Assembly (NCBI RefSeq): GCF_042649825.1
Contig: NZ_JBHSAB010000011.1
Coordinates: forward strand, 1-62,530
Length of the DNA stretch: 62,530 nucleotides
Direction: 5' to 3'
From: Legionella_C dresdenensis
GTDB taxonomy: Bacteria; Pseudomonadota; Gammaproteobacteria; Legionellales; Legionellaceae
The position numbers were made by a program, and so were the translations under genes. Position 1 is the stretch's first letter. Every line of letters begins with the position of its first letter. Under the pieces are notes generated by a model. It had not been told where the DNA came from, did not search any database, and saw only the letters and a program-made list of their open reading frames with translations. Below, piece after piece: positions 37,864-46,347 of the stretch.

Positions 37864-38029
37864 AATTTATTCCACGAAGCTTGTGGTTTTATATTATACA
37901 GTAAAACCAGTTATTAGGCGACCATTCAGGGAGTATATAAACTTCTCGTTTTCGTTATTCCCTTCACAAACTTGAAATGTTCCCAACGATTGAGTACAAT
38001 ATATGTATAAAGTAAAATAATAATAAGCA

Positions 38030-38312
38030 ATGAATAAATATAAAGTGGTTATTCAAAAGGGTGCGCAAAAAGATTTAATGAAGGTGCCTCCTTACATTGC
38101 CATTAAATTATATGAGTGGATTGAAGCAGTAACCCATGATGGTTTATTAGAGGTTAGAAAAATTCCGGGCTTTCATGATGAGCCCCTTCAAGGAAAAAGA
38201 AAGGACAGCGCTCTATTCGTTTAAGTAAAGGCTATCGGGCAATTTATGAAATGAACAAAGAGGCAATATGGAAATTGTCGAAATTATTGAGGTAAATAAA
38301 CATGATTACTAA
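38030..38312 (+). pseudogene. Decayed HigB/RelE-type toxin gene
   Basis: The first 64 codons encode a HigB-like start (KYKVVIQKGAQKDLMKVPPY). The frame then breaks in a five-A run near 38194-38198. One lost base there hides KGQRSIRLSKGYRAIYEMNK in another frame. A second one-base loss near 38266-38268 hides MEIVEIIEVNKHDY, the typical end of these mRNA interferases. All three parts in order rebuild a normal toxin of about 93 aa ending at 38312. It overlaps the antitoxin start by 11 bases, as in intact higBA operons. Confidence 0.8.
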
Positions 38313-38619
38313 TCAATCAAAAGAAGCATTAGATTTTTTAGAGTCTTTATTGGGGAAAAAGCCAACGCTAGGGGATTACTTATTAGCGATACGTCAAGGT
38401 GAAGAGATGACCCAAGTTGACTTTGCTAAATTGCTTGGTATTTCCCGCCATAACTTATGTGACATTGAACGCAATAGACGATTTATAAGTCCTAAGATGG
38501 CTGCTTTATTTGCAAGTAAATTAGGATACTCTGAAAAACAATTTGTGCGCCTATGTTTGCAAGATATGCTTAACCGAGAAGGATTACGTTTGGTAGTTGA
38601 TATTGATAATGCCGCTTAA
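38302..38619 (+). CDS. HigA-like antitoxin / XRE-family regulator
   Basis: 105 aa with a Cro/CI-type helix-turn-helix (TQVDFAKLLGISRHNLCDIE, about residues 37-56) and a C-terminal extension typical of HigA antitoxins. In an intact pair it would bind the toxin and repress the operon. Its toxin partner upstream is broken by two frameshifts, so it is an orphan that may still repress its promoter or neutralise related toxins. The start lies inside the toxin remnant. Confidence 0.82.
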   Translation: MITNQSKEALDFLESLLGKKPTLGDYLLAIRQGEEMTQVDFAKLLGISRHNLCDIERNRRFISPKMAALFASKLGYSEKQFVRLCLQDMLNREGLRLVVDIDNAA

Positions 38620-38746
38620 TAGGGTTGAATGGAACAAATGCCCAAACGCCAAGATAAACCTCCCAGCTTGGCTCTCCTTCCATAGGAACTGGATAGTTAT
38701 TCCATAGCTATTTAGGCAATATTCTTTTCTAAAAAAAGGAAATTAA

Positions 38747-39736
38747 ATGAAAAACGGAGCTTTATTTTATGTGGAACTTTATTGCAGATTCATCGCATCA
38801 CAAATAGATTATTCTGTAAGTGGCACTTTGAATAATATTGATAGAGGTGAATTTGGTCTCTATAAAAAAATGGGAAATAAGCAAAATTTAATATACAATA
38901 CAATTGAGGCTTTTGCCTCCCAACAAGACTCATACGCTTGCATTCGTTTAATGCTCCAATATCGCATTGGCGACTGTGGGGATCAAGCAACTTATTTATC
39001 TGCTCTGCTAGCCAATACACCTTACTTAGCTAAACGCTATAGAGTTTTCTATGCAGCGTTTGAAAGCGAACTGGTTAATCATGGGTTTGTGCTTATTATT
39101 CCACGTCTCAATAAATTACTTCAAAGCGATATCTTCGATATCGACTTAGATGCTATAACTGTCGATGCCGAATTATTTTTAGATAATGAAGCAATTATTG
39201 TTGCTGATCCCTGGCAAAATAAAATTTTTCCAAATGGGATAAGCAAAACTAATAATCCTTTTAATTTTACATCCAAAGTTAGTATTTCTGAGCAAAAATG
39301 GATTTTGCGGGAGCTTAACGACTCTTTCCTCTTTCAGCACCTTCAGTTGCACTGCATAGACAGTCTTATAGAAACTTTGGATTGCATTGATAGAAAAATA
39401 AAACAGGAAATTCTTGATACCTGTAATTATCAAGAGGCCTTAATTAATTCCGCAGCACAACCCAATCAAATTGAATTGACCAGAATATTATTATGTAACA
39501 TTTTATTTATACGGATGCCTACAATACTCGACGATGTTTTGGAGCAAGCAAAAGCAGCAGCTAAATTGGCTAATAATTTCATAGGACTGGAATTGATTAA
39601 CGCCTTTGTCGCCCAAAGAGCATTGGAAAAAACAGACGAAAAAAATAAAGCTGTTAGAGTTGGCTTTTTTGATCTCGTTATCGATGAAGATACTGTCTGT
39701 AATAACGGCTCAACGATATCACAAACTGCAACTTAA
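38747..39736 (+). CDS. Putative transglutaminase-like / cysteine-protease-like protein
   Basis: 329 aa with an AAAGGAAATTAA ribosome binding site. Three motifs occur in papain/transglutaminase order: C77 in RIGDCGDQATYLSALLAN, H112 in ELVNHGFVLIIPR and D154 in IIVADPWQNKIFP. The HGFV and ADPWxN contexts are what one expects around the His and Asp of the fold. As I recall, similar Cys-His-Asp modules occur in Legionella effectors such as RavJ. The C-terminal half is helical and unrecognised. No signal peptide is seen. It is AT-rich and lies in the accessory region. Enzyme type and targets are not established. Confidence 0.7.
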   Translation: MKNGALFYVELYCRFIASQIDYSVSGTLNNIDRGEFGLYKKMGNKQNLIYNTIEAFASQQDSYACIRLMLQYRIGDCGDQATYLSALLANTPYLAKRYRVFYAAFESELVNHGFVLIIPRLNKLLQSDIFDIDLDAITVDAELFLDNEAIIVADPWQNKIFPNGISKTNNPFNFTSKVSISEQKWILRELNDSFLFQHLQLHCIDSLIETLDCIDRKIKQEILDTCNYQEALINSAAQPNQIELTRILLCNILFIRMPTILDDVLEQAKAAAKLANNFIGLELINAFVAQRALEKTDEKNKAVRVGFFDLVIDEDTVCNNGSTISQTAT

Positions 39737-39954
39737 ATAGTTTTTTAAATTTGATATTTCTTAATTACCTTAATTGTTATTGAATTTTTAATAGTATGAT
39801 TAAAATATGGGTTTCTAATAGATAAATAATCATCAACAAGCTAGGGCGTGTTTTTAAACACCGATGAATACTGATATTTTTCTATCAAAAACGGGTTGTT
39901 ATCGAGACAGTAATTTTTTTGAATTTATTAGACTAGAATGCGATAGGAGATAAT

Positions 39955-40935
39955 TCATTGATTCCGCTCATTTTGTCCAAACTCAATTAACGCTTTAGCA
40001 ATCATACCTTTATATTGACCTAAATCTTCCATCCCTGGACATTGGGCTATGCGAAAAAAACTCAATGCAAATTTAATATTATTTAACCGCCTGGCAAGTT
40101 CAAACGCTATTTTCAAATTTGATATTGATTCGTATTTCAGCCAGAAATTTAAGTAATTTTCGGTTAAATTTTGCGCTACAGGATCATCGGCATTAATATT
40201 ATGATTACGAGAAAGGCTATCTAAAAAAGAAGTCATTGAAAAAAAGGGATGCGTTATTACAGTATCACCCCAATCATTAATAATTAGAGTATTCTCATTA
40301 TTAAGCAACATATTATTGTCATGAAAATCACCATGTTCAATGGTTTCTGGAATAGAATATTGAGATAAGCTATGACAGAGTTCCTGAACTTGTGAATACA
40401 GTTTTTTTAGATTATCTATTTCAATTTGCTTTAAGCCGTCATTTTTTAAGAAAGTCCCTTCACTTAGTAATTTTAAATAAAGCGAGGGAAGTAGTTTTAA
40501 CCTCCAGTCAGGAACGCCTAAAGCTAGAAGTGTGTCTATTTTATTCGAAGTTTCTTGCTGAAGTTTACAGTAAATATTGAGCCCTTTATTTGCAAGCTCC
40601 GGTTGATAGGTGGTTTGTAAAAAATTTCTAAGAGGAGTCCCGCCATCACACATCAAGAGACAATGTAAATTATTGTTACAACCTATTAACTTGGGCAATA
40701 TTTGAGGAAACGATATAGTCAGGTAGGATAGTAAACCCACTTCAATAGAAAAAACGGCAGTTGTTTGTTTTAAATATATTGTTCCCTGCGATGTAGTAAT
40801 ACAATAAACTTGTGACCACGGCATAATTCTGACAGGTATAAAGGTACCTTCTAATTCATAGCCATTTTCTCTAAGGTGATTTATTGCCCATGTGATTGCT
40901 AATGGCTGATCTAAAAAATCTATAGGTAGATTCAT
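39955..40935 (-). CDS. Aminoglycoside phosphotransferase-family kinase (APH)
   Basis: 326 aa from the ATG at 40935, which overlaps the preceding stop codon as ATGA; an ATG two codons earlier is possible. The kinase core is clear: K56 as candidate ATP lysine, the catalytic loop H201-GD-FHDNN (EHGDFHDNNMLLNN) and the metal site INDWGD (D221). The family phosphorylates small molecules such as aminoglycosides, choline, homoserine or sugars. It lacks features pointing to one substrate, so drug resistance should not be assumed. It is coupled to the GNAT gene upstream. Confidence 0.82.
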   Translation of the reverse strand: MNLPIDFLDQPLAITWAINHLRENGYELEGTFIPVRIMPWSQVYCITTSQGTIYLKQTTAVFSIEVGLLSYLTISFPQILPKLIGCNNNLHCLLMCDGGTPLRNFLQTTYQPELANKGLNIYCKLQQETSNKIDTLLALGVPDWRLKLLPSLYLKLLSEGTFLKNDGLKQIEIDNLKKLYSQVQELCHSLSQYSIPETIEHGDFHDNNMLLNNENTLIINDWGDTVITHPFFSMTSFLDSLSRNHNINADDPVAQNLTENYLNFWLKYESISNLKIAFELARRLNNIKFALSFFRIAQCPGMEDLGQYKGMIAKALIEFGQNERNQ

Positions 40936-41402
40936 AAACATGTTTCCATCACAGTAACATTATGATCTTTGAACGTATCTAATCCAATGATTTTAAAACC
41001 TAGCTTTTCATAGTAGTCGGGAAGAGCTGGATCGAATGTAAAAAGGTAAAGTTTTTTAAAATTCAAATCAAGCGCTTTTTGTCTTATTTTCTCGACTAAT
41101 ATTTTCCCTACACCTTGATTTTGATAGACCTTATCGACAATGAGCGATCCTAGCCACGGTTTTAGATCAGGTCTTATTCCATCATTGTCTCGTAAAGATA
41201 CAGCCCCAATTGCTTGGGTACCTTTTAATGCGACAAAGGTAAGTGGTAGTAAATTATCGTTTAAATGATCATGAAATCGTTGCTCAACCCGCTCAATGGA
41301 AATATCAGGAACCCAAATCCTTCCTAAGACTTCATGCCAAATTTTTGCAAGTGTTGGAATTACTTCAGGGTGCTCTTTTAAATAAACTATTTTAATATCC
41401 AT
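40932..41402 (-). CDS. GNAT-family N-acetyltransferase
   Basis: 156 aa. Motif A is seen in LIVDKVYQNQGVGKILVEKI (acetyl-CoA pyrophosphate loop Q-N-Q-G-V-G-K) and motif B in PDYYEKLGFKIIGLD. It transfers acetyl from acetyl-CoA to an unknown amine. It ends in a 4-base overlap with the APH-type kinase, so the two probably act together on related molecules. The 3' end of another GNAT gene lies directly upstream. Confidence 0.85.
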   Translation of the reverse strand: MDIKIVYLKEHPEVIPTLAKIWHEVLGRIWVPDISIERVEQRFHDHLNDNLLPLTFVALKGTQAIGAVSLRDNDGIRPDLKPWLGSLIVDKVYQNQGVGKILVEKIRQKALDLNFKKLYLFTFDPALPDYYEKLGFKIIGLDTFKDHNVTVMETCL

Positions 41403-41405
41403 AAA

Positions 41406-41525
41406 TCATCTCTTTTCCATGCTCTTTAGCATGATACAGTAGGCTTCATTTTCACTATAATCTGCTTGTTCAAACCCAGATTTTTCATAACATCGAATCG
41501 CTTGAATATAAAGCTGAGTACATTG
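41406..41525 (-). pseudogene. GNAT acetyltransferase remnant (last 39 codons)
   Basis: On the minus strand a 39-codon open stretch encodes QLYIQAIRCYEKSGFEQADY and a short tail ending before a TGA. AIRCYEKSGF is the classic C-terminal GNAT motif. A stop codon precedes it, and the rest of the gene is gone. It ends 3 bases before the intact GNAT gene, which suggests an array of acetyltransferase genes that has been partly deleted. Confidence 0.7.
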
Positions 41526-41551
41526 TCATGGCCATTAAGCCATTTTCTTCT

Positions 41552-41578
41552 CCAGTTAAGTCATTATAGCTTAACTGG
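41552..41578. other. Isolated hairpin
   Basis: CCAGTTAAG and CTTAACTGG pair across a 9-nt loop. It lies between the GNAT remnant and the small regulator-like gene. It may be a terminator left from a deleted gene. Confidence 0.35.
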
Positions 41579-41663
41579 GTTGGTCGCTTCTATTAGACCA
41601 CGTCAATTTAATCAGGTAGGGTTTTGCAAAAATAAATTAACTTGAATTGAGGAGAACAGCTAA

Positions 41664-41948
41664 ATGAGTTGTACATTAGAATTCCCAGAATCATCAGTAA
41701 AAATTGACTTTTGTAGTAAAGGAAATAAACAGAAAATTTTAATTGATGTTTTGGCCAAGTATAGCGACATGGATATTAATCAACTTGCTTCAATGCTAGA
41801 TGTACCAGTAAAAAAACTCCGTGAAATTTGTAATGGAAATGGCTTTTTAATTGGAGAACAAGCTGACAGTTTAGCTCAATTATTTTTAATGTTTTTAGGA
41901 AAGCATTTTCTTCGTAAATGTACGTTAATTCGGAATTTTATAAATTAG
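41664..41948 (+). CDS. Small HTH-like protein, 94 aa
   Basis: 94 aa with a GAGGAGAACAG ribosome binding site, so it is probably expressed. Residues about 36-75 (DINQLASMLDVPVKKLREIC onward) look like a compact helix-turn-helix, and the last residues are basic (GKHFLRKCTLIRNFIN). This suggests DNA binding, but no family is confirmed. Two Cys lie in the first 20 residues. It is the last accessory gene before the repeat-filled gap ahead of secF. Confidence 0.55.
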   Translation: MSCTLEFPESSVKIDFCSKGNKQKILIDVLAKYSDMDINQLASMLDVPVKKLREICNGNGFLIGEQADSLAQLFLMFLGKHFLRKCTLIRNFIN

Positions 41949-42062
41949 TTTTTCTGCTCAGGCAGCAAGGAGAATTCACATTGTTTGCCTGCTTTAAAAA
42001 CACTATTCTAATATTCGAGTCAGTGAGGCCGTACTTCATCATCAATGACCATCTGTGACATT

Positions 42063-42130
42063 CCCTCTCCCCAACCCTCTCCCACGAAAGGTATCAGCAT
42101 ACTATCAAAGCTTCTACGCGGGAGAGGGGG
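42063..42130. repeat. Decayed CCCTCTCCC-family element
   Basis: CCCTCTCCCCAACCCTCTCC (from 42063) matches the left arm of the element at 16414. The right arm is reduced to GCGGGAGAGGGG near 42118. It lies in the 337-base gene-free gap between the small regulator-like gene and secF. Apart from it and a REP at 42249, nothing else is seen there. Confidence 0.65.
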
Positions 42131-42248
42131 CATATCGAAGTGAGATTGAAAAATCTATCTCAATTCAAAATTAAATCTTGTTTAAAAAAACTCCAGGGAC
42201 GTTGCTTACACGAATTTCAACAGTGTATGGTTTGATTTATAATCGAAA

Positions 42249-42269
42249 TGTTGGGCTTTACAGCCCAAC
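42249..42269. repeat. REP palindrome after secF
   Basis: TGTTGGGCTTTACAGCCCAA plus C, 16 bases past the secF stop codon. It may serve as the 3' stem of the yajC-secD-secF message. Confidence 0.85.
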
Positions 42270-42285
42270 TACATGAATGAGATTT

Positions 42286-43203
42286 TCAGGGACGTTCGTC
42301 GATCTCTTTGCGTTGCGATGGCAGGAAGTCTTTTCTATCCAGTCCCATAACTACAGCTAACGCACCGGCAACATAGATTGACGAATAGGTACCTATTACG
42401 ATACCGATAATCAACGCTAACGAGAAACCACGGATTGTTTCACCGCCATATACAAACAAGGCAACAACTACAAACAGAGTCAGTACTGACGTCATGATGG
42501 TTCTTGATAAAGTCTGGTTAATCGAGGTATTCATGATTTCCAGCGGAGTGGCTCTTCTTATTTTAACGAAGTTCTCACGAACGCGGTCGAATACTACGAT
42601 GGTATCGTTAAGCGAATACCCGATAACAGCCAGCAGGCCAGCCAATGCTTTCAAGTCAAACTCAATGCCGAACATGGCAAATATACCAAGAATTAATACC
42701 GGGTCGTGAATCAGAGCCACCGCCGAACTGACAGCAAGGCGGTATTCAAAACGCATGGCAATATAAATCATGGTAGCCAACAGTGATACAATGATAGCAA
42801 GCGCACCTTTGGTTGCCAGCTCCTCGCCCACCTGCGGCCCGACAAAATCGACTCGCTGTTTCTGCGCACCAGGCAGCTGCGACATTACTTTGTCAACCAA
42901 TACCCCTTGCTCTATATCATCATGCGGCGCAATGCTAATCAATACATCTCTGGAAGTACCGTAGCTGATTACCTGAGCCTCTTTAAAACCCACGTTATAG
43001 AGATTTTCCCGGATTTTATCGAGATCCGCAGCTTGCGGAAAAGATACCTCGATTTGGGTACCTCCCGTAAAATCAAGCCCCCATTTCAGGCCATTAACAC
43101 AGAGCGCCGCTATGGAAATAATAAATATCAGGGCTGAGAATATGGCAGTCCATCTCCTTGCCCCCATGAAATCAATTTTAGAATTTGGATTAAAAAATTC
43201 CAT
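42286..43203 (-). CDS. secF: Protein translocase subunit SecF
   Basis: 305 aa with six membrane helices. With SecD it uses the proton gradient to complete protein export through SecYEG. Signatures are LDFTGGTQIEVSFPQ near residue 44, the helix motif VIGYSLNDTIVVFDRVREN and the C-terminal conserved glycine-rich helices. It follows secD by 12 bases in the standard yajC-secD-secF order. Confidence 0.97.
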   Translation of the reverse strand: MEFFNPNSKIDFMGARRWTAIFSALIFIISIAALCVNGLKWGLDFTGGTQIEVSFPQAADLDKIRENLYNVGFKEAQVISYGTSRDVLISIAPHDDIEQGVLVDKVMSQLPGAQKQRVDFVGPQVGEELATKGALAIIVSLLATMIYIAMRFEYRLAVSSAVALIHDPVLILGIFAMFGIEFDLKALAGLLAVIGYSLNDTIVVFDRVRENFVKIRRATPLEIMNTSINQTLSRTIMTSVLTLFVVVALFVYGGETIRGFSLALIIGIVIGTYSSIYVAGALAVVMGLDRKDFLPSQRKEIDERP

Positions 43204-43215
43204 CTCAGCCTCGTT

Positions 43216-45072
43216 TTAAATACCAATAGAGAGTTTTTTAACGGTTCTGCCGCCATAGTACCAGTTTACAATCGCACGCGTGTAAGTAACGCTGGTCAAC
43301 ATGGAGGTAATCAGTCCAAGGGACAGAATAACCGCAAACCCGCGAACCGGACCGGTTCCTACTGCAAACAGGACAATACCGACAATTAACGTTGTTATGT
43401 TAGCATCAAGAATTGTCGCAAATGCGCGATCATAACCGGCATAAATTGCAGATTGGGGCGGCATGCCTGCTCGGAGCTCTTCCCGTATCCGTTCATAAAT
43501 CAACACGTTCGCGTCAACCGCCATACCAACGGTCAGTACGAAACCCGCTATACCCGGTAAAGTCAGTGTTGTACCTATGATCGACAACAAGGCGCTTAAT
43601 AAAATCAGGTTCAGGAACAGCGCGATATTGGCAACCAGACCAAAGAAACGATAATAGACCAGCATCAGGATCAGAATTAAACCCATACCGACTTCAAGCG
43701 AAACGATACCGCGATGGATATTCTCTTTACCAAGCGAAGGCCCGACAGTCCGTTCTTCAACCGGGTAGATCACCGCAGGCAACGCACCGGCGCGTAACAA
43801 TAACGCCAGGTTGCCGGCTTCCTTACTGTCAGACAAACCAGTAATCTGGAAGTTGTTACCCAGGGCATTCTGAATCACGGGCGCACTGATAACGCGTTCT
43901 TCACGTTTAGTCACACGTTTCGTTTCATCGCCAGCTGTTTGCAGGTACGATTTGGTTTCTACAAAAACGATGGCCATACGCTTGCCGATGTTTTCACGGG
44001 TTACTTTGGTAAACAAAGCCTCACCGCCTCCGCCAAGCTGAACCTGCACTGCAGGCGTTGCAGTCTGCTGATCAAAACTTGAAACAGCACTGGTAATGGA
44101 ATCACCGCTTAAAACGATTTGGCGTTTAAGCAGGATAGGCTGACCTTCCATCATGTATAATTTGCTGTTTACCGGTACTGCGCCAGTTTGTTTTGCCAAT
44201 ACCGGATCACTCTCCTGGTCAACCAGATAGAATTGCAGAGTCGCAGTACCGCCAAGGATTTGTTTGGCGCGCGCCGCATCCTGTATACCGGGCAAATCAA
44301 CCGCAACCCGGGTAGCGCCCTGTTGCTGAACAACGGCTTCGCCTACACCCAATTCATTAACTCGATTACGCAAAATGCTCATGGTCTGTTCAATAGTAGT
44401 CTGACGAATGCTATTGAGTTCGACAGGCGAAAGCGTTGCTGTTAATGAATTGCTTTCTGCGGTTTTAGCAATTACCAGATTAGGATAATTTTCCTGAATT
44501 TTTTCAGCAGCCTTGTCCATTTCATCACCGCTGCGGAAACGGATGTTAATCCCCTTGTCATTCAGAAAACGGATACCGGCATAGCGAATACCCTCTTCAC
44601 GCAAGTTCTGGCCTATCCCTTTCATCAATCCTTCATAACGGCGGTTGATTACGCTGTCAACATCTACTTCCAGCAGGAAATGAACGCCTCCGCGCAAATC
44701 CAACCCCTGTTTCATCGGCTCGGCGCCAATTTTGCTAAACCAGGACGGTGTAGCGGGAGCGAGATTCAACGCAACAGTATAGCCTTGCCCCAGGCCGTTT
44801 TTAAGCACATCCTGAGCCTTAAGCTGAGTATCTGTCGATGCAAAACGGATTTCGACGCTTTCTTTGGCAGTCTGTATTGAATCGTAGTTTATGCCGTCGT
44901 CATCGAGCAGAGTGCCGACCTGCTCAGACAGTTGATTGATATCAATTGGTTTCTCAGAAGATATCTGGATTGCCGGATCTTCACTATAAAGGTTAGGAAG
45001 CGCGTAGATAAGCCCTACCACCGCAAGGAGGATAAGGGCCACATTTTTCCACATCGGATATTTATTATGCAT
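43216..45072 (-). CDS. secD: Protein translocase subunit SecD
   Basis: 618 aa, full length. It has one N-terminal helix, a large periplasmic P1 domain (LDLRGGVHFLLEVDVDSV) and five C-terminal helices with GMAVDANVLIYERIREELR. It forms a proton-driven complex with SecF and YajC that pulls preproteins through SecYEG. It lies between yajC (22-base gap) and secF. Confidence 0.97.
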   Translation of the reverse strand: MHNKYPMWKNVALILLAVVGLIYALPNLYSEDPAIQISSEKPIDINQLSEQVGTLLDDDGINYDSIQTAKESVEIRFASTDTQLKAQDVLKNGLGQGYTVALNLAPATPSWFSKIGAEPMKQGLDLRGGVHFLLEVDVDSVINRRYEGLMKGIGQNLREEGIRYAGIRFLNDKGINIRFRSGDEMDKAAEKIQENYPNLVIAKTAESNSLTATLSPVELNSIRQTTIEQTMSILRNRVNELGVGEAVVQQQGATRVAVDLPGIQDAARAKQILGGTATLQFYLVDQESDPVLAKQTGAVPVNSKLYMMEGQPILLKRQIVLSGDSITSAVSSFDQQTATPAVQVQLGGGGEALFTKVTRENIGKRMAIVFVETKSYLQTAGDETKRVTKREERVISAPVIQNALGNNFQITGLSDSKEAGNLALLLRAGALPAVIYPVEERTVGPSLGKENIHRGIVSLEVGMGLILILMLVYYRFFGLVANIALFLNLILLSALLSIIGTTLTLPGIAGFVLTVGMAVDANVLIYERIREELRAGMPPQSAIYAGYDRAFATILDANITTLIVGIVLFAVGTGPVRGFAVILSLGLITSMLTSVTYTRAIVNWYYGGRTVKKLSIGI

Positions 45073-45094
45073 TTTCCATGTCTCTAAATCAGAC

Positions 45095-45433
45095 TTAAAG
45101 GGATTTTAAAGTGCCTTTGGGTAGAACTGCACTGACAGCGCTGCGCTGTACACTCAACTCAACGCCTTCAGCAACGGCTACTTTGATGAATTGTTCATCC
45201 AGATTAACAATTTTGGCTAAAATACCGCCTGCTGTCAGAACCTCATCACCTTTTTTCAGATTATTCATTAATTCTTTGTGCTCTTTGGCCCGTTTGTTCT
45301 GTGGTCTTATCAGCATGAAATAAAACACAACGAAAATGGCAACGATCATCACCAGCGAAATTGTACCATCAGCCTGTGCAGCTGGAGCCGCTGTTGTTGT
45401 GGCAGCCATAGCGCTATTTATAAAAAAACTCAT
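45095..45433 (-). CDS. yajC: Preprotein translocase accessory subunit YajC
   Basis: 112 aa. One membrane helix (ISLVMIVAIFVVFYFMLIRP) is followed by the conserved soluble part NKRAKEHKELMNNLKKGDEV and LTAGGILAKIV. It associates with SecDF. In most gammaproteobacteria tgt is immediately upstream; here that place is held by a diverged Tgt-like gene. Confidence 0.95.
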   Translation of the reverse strand: MSFFINSAMAATTTAAPAAQADGTISLVMIVAIFVVFYFMLIRPQNKRAKEHKELMNNLKKGDEVLTAGGILAKIVNLDEQFIKVAVAEGVELSVQRSAVSAVLPKGTLKSL

Positions 45434-45487
45434 ACCTACTCTCCTAAATCCGCTGTTTTATCATAAAGCGTCACATCATAGCGACAT

Positions 45488-46339
45488 TTAAGGCTTACGT
45501 AAATGAACAGAGTGGTTCAGGCTGTAAAAAAGGTTGTGTAAAATCAAAAAGCGTTGGGCAAGTAATGGTGTTTGCTGCAGCAAATGATGAAAATACGCAC
45601 GGGTTAATTGCTGGCTGCATACGGGACAGGTGCAAGACTTGTCGAGCAGGGTATGCTCATTGGCTCTGGTGCTATCCAGGATATTGCAGTCGCCTTCTGC
45701 AGTATAAATAATTCCGGACATGCCATCTTCTGCAGGCCGGTTGGATTCAACGATATGACCAGACTCCACTACCTGGGCCAATTGCTCTGAGGTGAAATTG
45801 CCTTTGAGGTAAAGGGGGCTGGCGCTTAAGTTAATTGTTTCCACAAAATCGGTAAATCCGCTTTGCTGATCATCAAAATACAGGCAATATCCTGCAAAAT
45901 TACCGCTTAATTCATAGTTGCCATCAGTGGTGTAGCAGGAAATTGTTTCCGGCAAATCCTGCCAGATTTTTAGCGTCATACTATTTTTACTGGCAGGTAA
46001 AATCAGGATATCCGGCGCCAGAGAGCGCAGTAACCGGCATAAATCTTCGGTTGCAATCCGGATCACATTCCCTTCATAACGGGATTTGATAGAGTAAACC
46101 CCTTCCCGGTTTGGCAATGGCAGCAATGAGGCGTCAATCACTACCCTGCCCTGCCAATGGTAATAATCTTTCAGACTGACCAGCTGTTTCAATACATCAA
46201 TACCGGGCTTCATCAGCATTTCATCCAGAGCCAGTACTATGGTTTCAGCCTTTGCCTGAGCCAAATTATCCCAGGTCAGGCAGCTTCCCGCTGTGGTAGA
46301 AACCGGTACAGCAATTTGATTTTGTTTATGTTGTGACAT
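45488..46339 (-). CDS. Diverged Tgt-like protein without the catalytic motifs
   Basis: 283 aa, between queA and yajC, the usual place of tgt (tRNA-guanine transglycosylase, about 375 aa). Its C-terminus keeps the zinc site: C236, C238 and C241 in CTCPVC, and H268 in LHNL, with RAYFHHL between. Aligned by eye, the nucleophile region FDCVMPTRNARNG of Tgt reads HIVESNRPAEDG, so the catalytic Asp is His195. The DSGGFQ motif is replaced by DASLLP (residues 69-74), and NTYHL by LDEML. The frame is intact. It probably binds zinc and perhaps RNA or a partner, as QTRT2 does in eukaryotes, but should not catalyse base exchange. Confidence 0.8.
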   Translation of the reverse strand: MSQHKQNQIAVPVSTTAGSCLTWDNLAQAKAETIVLALDEMLMKPGIDVLKQLVSLKDYYHWQGRVVIDASLLPLPNREGVYSIKSRYEGNVIRIATEDLCRLLRSLAPDILILPASKNSMTLKIWQDLPETISCYTTDGNYELSGNFAGYCLYFDDQQSGFTDFVETINLSASPLYLKGNFTSEQLAQVVESGHIVESNRPAEDGMSGIIYTAEGDCNILDSTRANEHTLLDKSCTCPVCSQQLTRAYFHHLLQQTPLLAQRFLILHNLFYSLNHSVHLRKP

Positions 46340-46347
46340 AGATATCC

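Noticed and set aside
45488..46339. Broken tgt pseudogene
   Set aside because: The frame is complete, the zinc ligands are kept and the gene is tightly placed in the operon, so a changed function is more likely than decay.
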